From CAZNPA01 sp964575095 (GTDB lineage: Bacteria > Pseudomonadota > Alphaproteobacteria > Rickettsiales > SXRF01), in contig CAZNPA010000007.1 in assembly GCA_964575095.1 (NCBI GenBank), forward strand, positions 34,405 to 98,404: DNA of 64,000 nt. Direction: 5' to 3'. Each line of letters opens with the position of its first letter. The first letter of the stretch is position 1. The notes under the pieces are model-generated. The model saw only the letters and a program-made list of their open reading frames with translations, searched no databases and had not been told where the DNA came from. The position numbers and the translations under genes are program-made. Below, piece by piece: positions 63,607 through 64,000 of the stretch.

Positions 63607-63846
63607 TCAAAAATGTTTTTTGGCGAACGCGCGGCCGGAGCTGGTCTTAAGGTATAGCTCAAATATATCCGCCCTGGCGTGATCTGAGAAGGCAACGTAA
63701 GTCACCAACCTCCATGGCTTGAATTTATTCGTATGCGTGGACTTTCCCTCATTATGCTCGGAAAAACGGCGTTTTAGGTCAGGTGTCGAGCCAACATAAT
63801 ACCGCTCAGGATCGACTTCGCTTTGCAGCATATAGACATATTTCAT
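63607..63846 (-). CDS. GIY-YIG domain protein (UPF0213-like)
   Basis: ATG 63846 gives 79 aa starting MKYVYMLQSE; the frame is open further but lies in the palindromic repeat. The single domain shows YVYML, YYVGSTPDLKRRFSEHNEGK with the catalytic Tyr and Arg, and FELYLKTSSGR with the Glu. Small stand-alone GIY-YIG proteins of this kind are widespread; the cellular role is unclear. Confidence 0.85.
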   Translation of the reverse strand: MKYVYMLQSEVDPERYYVGSTPDLKRRFSEHNEGKSTHTNKFKPWRLVTYVAFSDHARADIFELYLKTSSGRAFAKKHF

Positions 63847-63849
63847 ATA

Positions 63850-63975
63850 GCCCGTCTCCGCTACGCTACGACGTGGCATCCGCTTCTCTAACGCTCCGCC
63901 GCGATTGGCAAGAGCCAATCACGCCGTAGCGTAAGCGAAGGCGGATGGCGGAGTGCGTGAGCGTGGCATCGAACC
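63850..63975. repeat. Palindromic repeat region at the end of the window
   Basis: A central perfect stem GATTGGC/GCCAATC (63903-63909, 63914-63920) with an AAGA loop lies within larger inverted segments: CGCTACGCTACG (from 63859) and CGTAGCGTAAGCG (from 63925). GGCATC also recurs. The region upstream of the GIY-YIG gene contains no convincing frame. It looks like a dispersed palindromic element. Confidence 0.5.
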
Positions 63976-64000
63976 TCTCTCTTCGACGCTTTCAATATGT

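Overview
This window reads as a contiguous chromosomal segment of an alphaproteobacterium. The evidence is the divergent amidase/rne pair; the F0 ATP-synthase operon (atpI-atpB-atpE-atpF'-atpF) carrying a b' subunit and no F1 genes; an adjacent rnhB-dciA-dsbA block; a bL36 lacking the zinc-ribbon cysteines; a chorismate mutase-hisC-tyrC operon; and a glycine cleavage system with P split into two genes. Coding density is high, with many 1-4 base gene overlaps. No phage, integrase, transposase or CRISPR array is visible. I would not name a genus; a split gcvP is compatible with the Rhodospirillales side of the class (inference).

Layout. 1-9.6 kb: partial amidase, RNase E, periplasmic proteolysis and disulfide proteins, ispE, a TPR protein. 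9.6-18 kb: ETF-ubiquinone oxidoreductase, uracil-DNA glycosylase, lytic transglycosylase, RNase HII, DciA, DsbA, the F0 operon. 18-30.7 kb: an outer-membrane protein coupled to an unusual glycosyltransferase, bL36, tRNA-Arg, reverse transsulfuration (CBS, cystathionine lyase) facing CysE, then TerC, RarA, a flippase-like membrane protein, an acyl-homoserine-lactone-synthase-like protein and GlmS. 30.7-40.2 kb: a minus-strand run of AsmA, a degenerate EAL protein and a prepilin-peptidase-like pseudoenzyme; then aromatic amino acid genes, a HAD phosphatase and D-amino acid aminotransferase. 40.4-46.5 kb: a TonB/ExbB/ExbD operon with two ExbDs, an inserted unknown gene and a long palindromic repeat, ending in a glycosyltransferase-SDR fusion. 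46.6-54.7 kb: a small lipoprotein flanked by Pho-box-like sites, a strongly divergent PEP carboxylase homologue, and gcvT-gcvH-gcvPA-gcvPB. 54.8-64 kb: an unknown membrane protein with a Pho-box-like site, a two-partner secretion system (TpsB transporter, beta-helix adhesin) with a SapC-family gene, an HU-like protein, an AT-rich HEPN-like gene and a GIY-YIG protein beside a palindromic repeat.

Most of the window is housekeeping. The accessory parts worth attention are the TonB operon, the AHL-synthase-like/flippase pair with a 25-bp palindrome upstream, the putative PhoB-controlled genes, the two-partner secretion adhesin, and several genes that keep a family fold but have lost catalytic residues (prepilin peptidase, EAL, PEP carboxylase). 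Several small repeat elements of different types sit in or between genes; one supplies an ExbD ribosome-binding site and others have become coding sequence. I did not find a clearly new multi-gene defence or toxin system.
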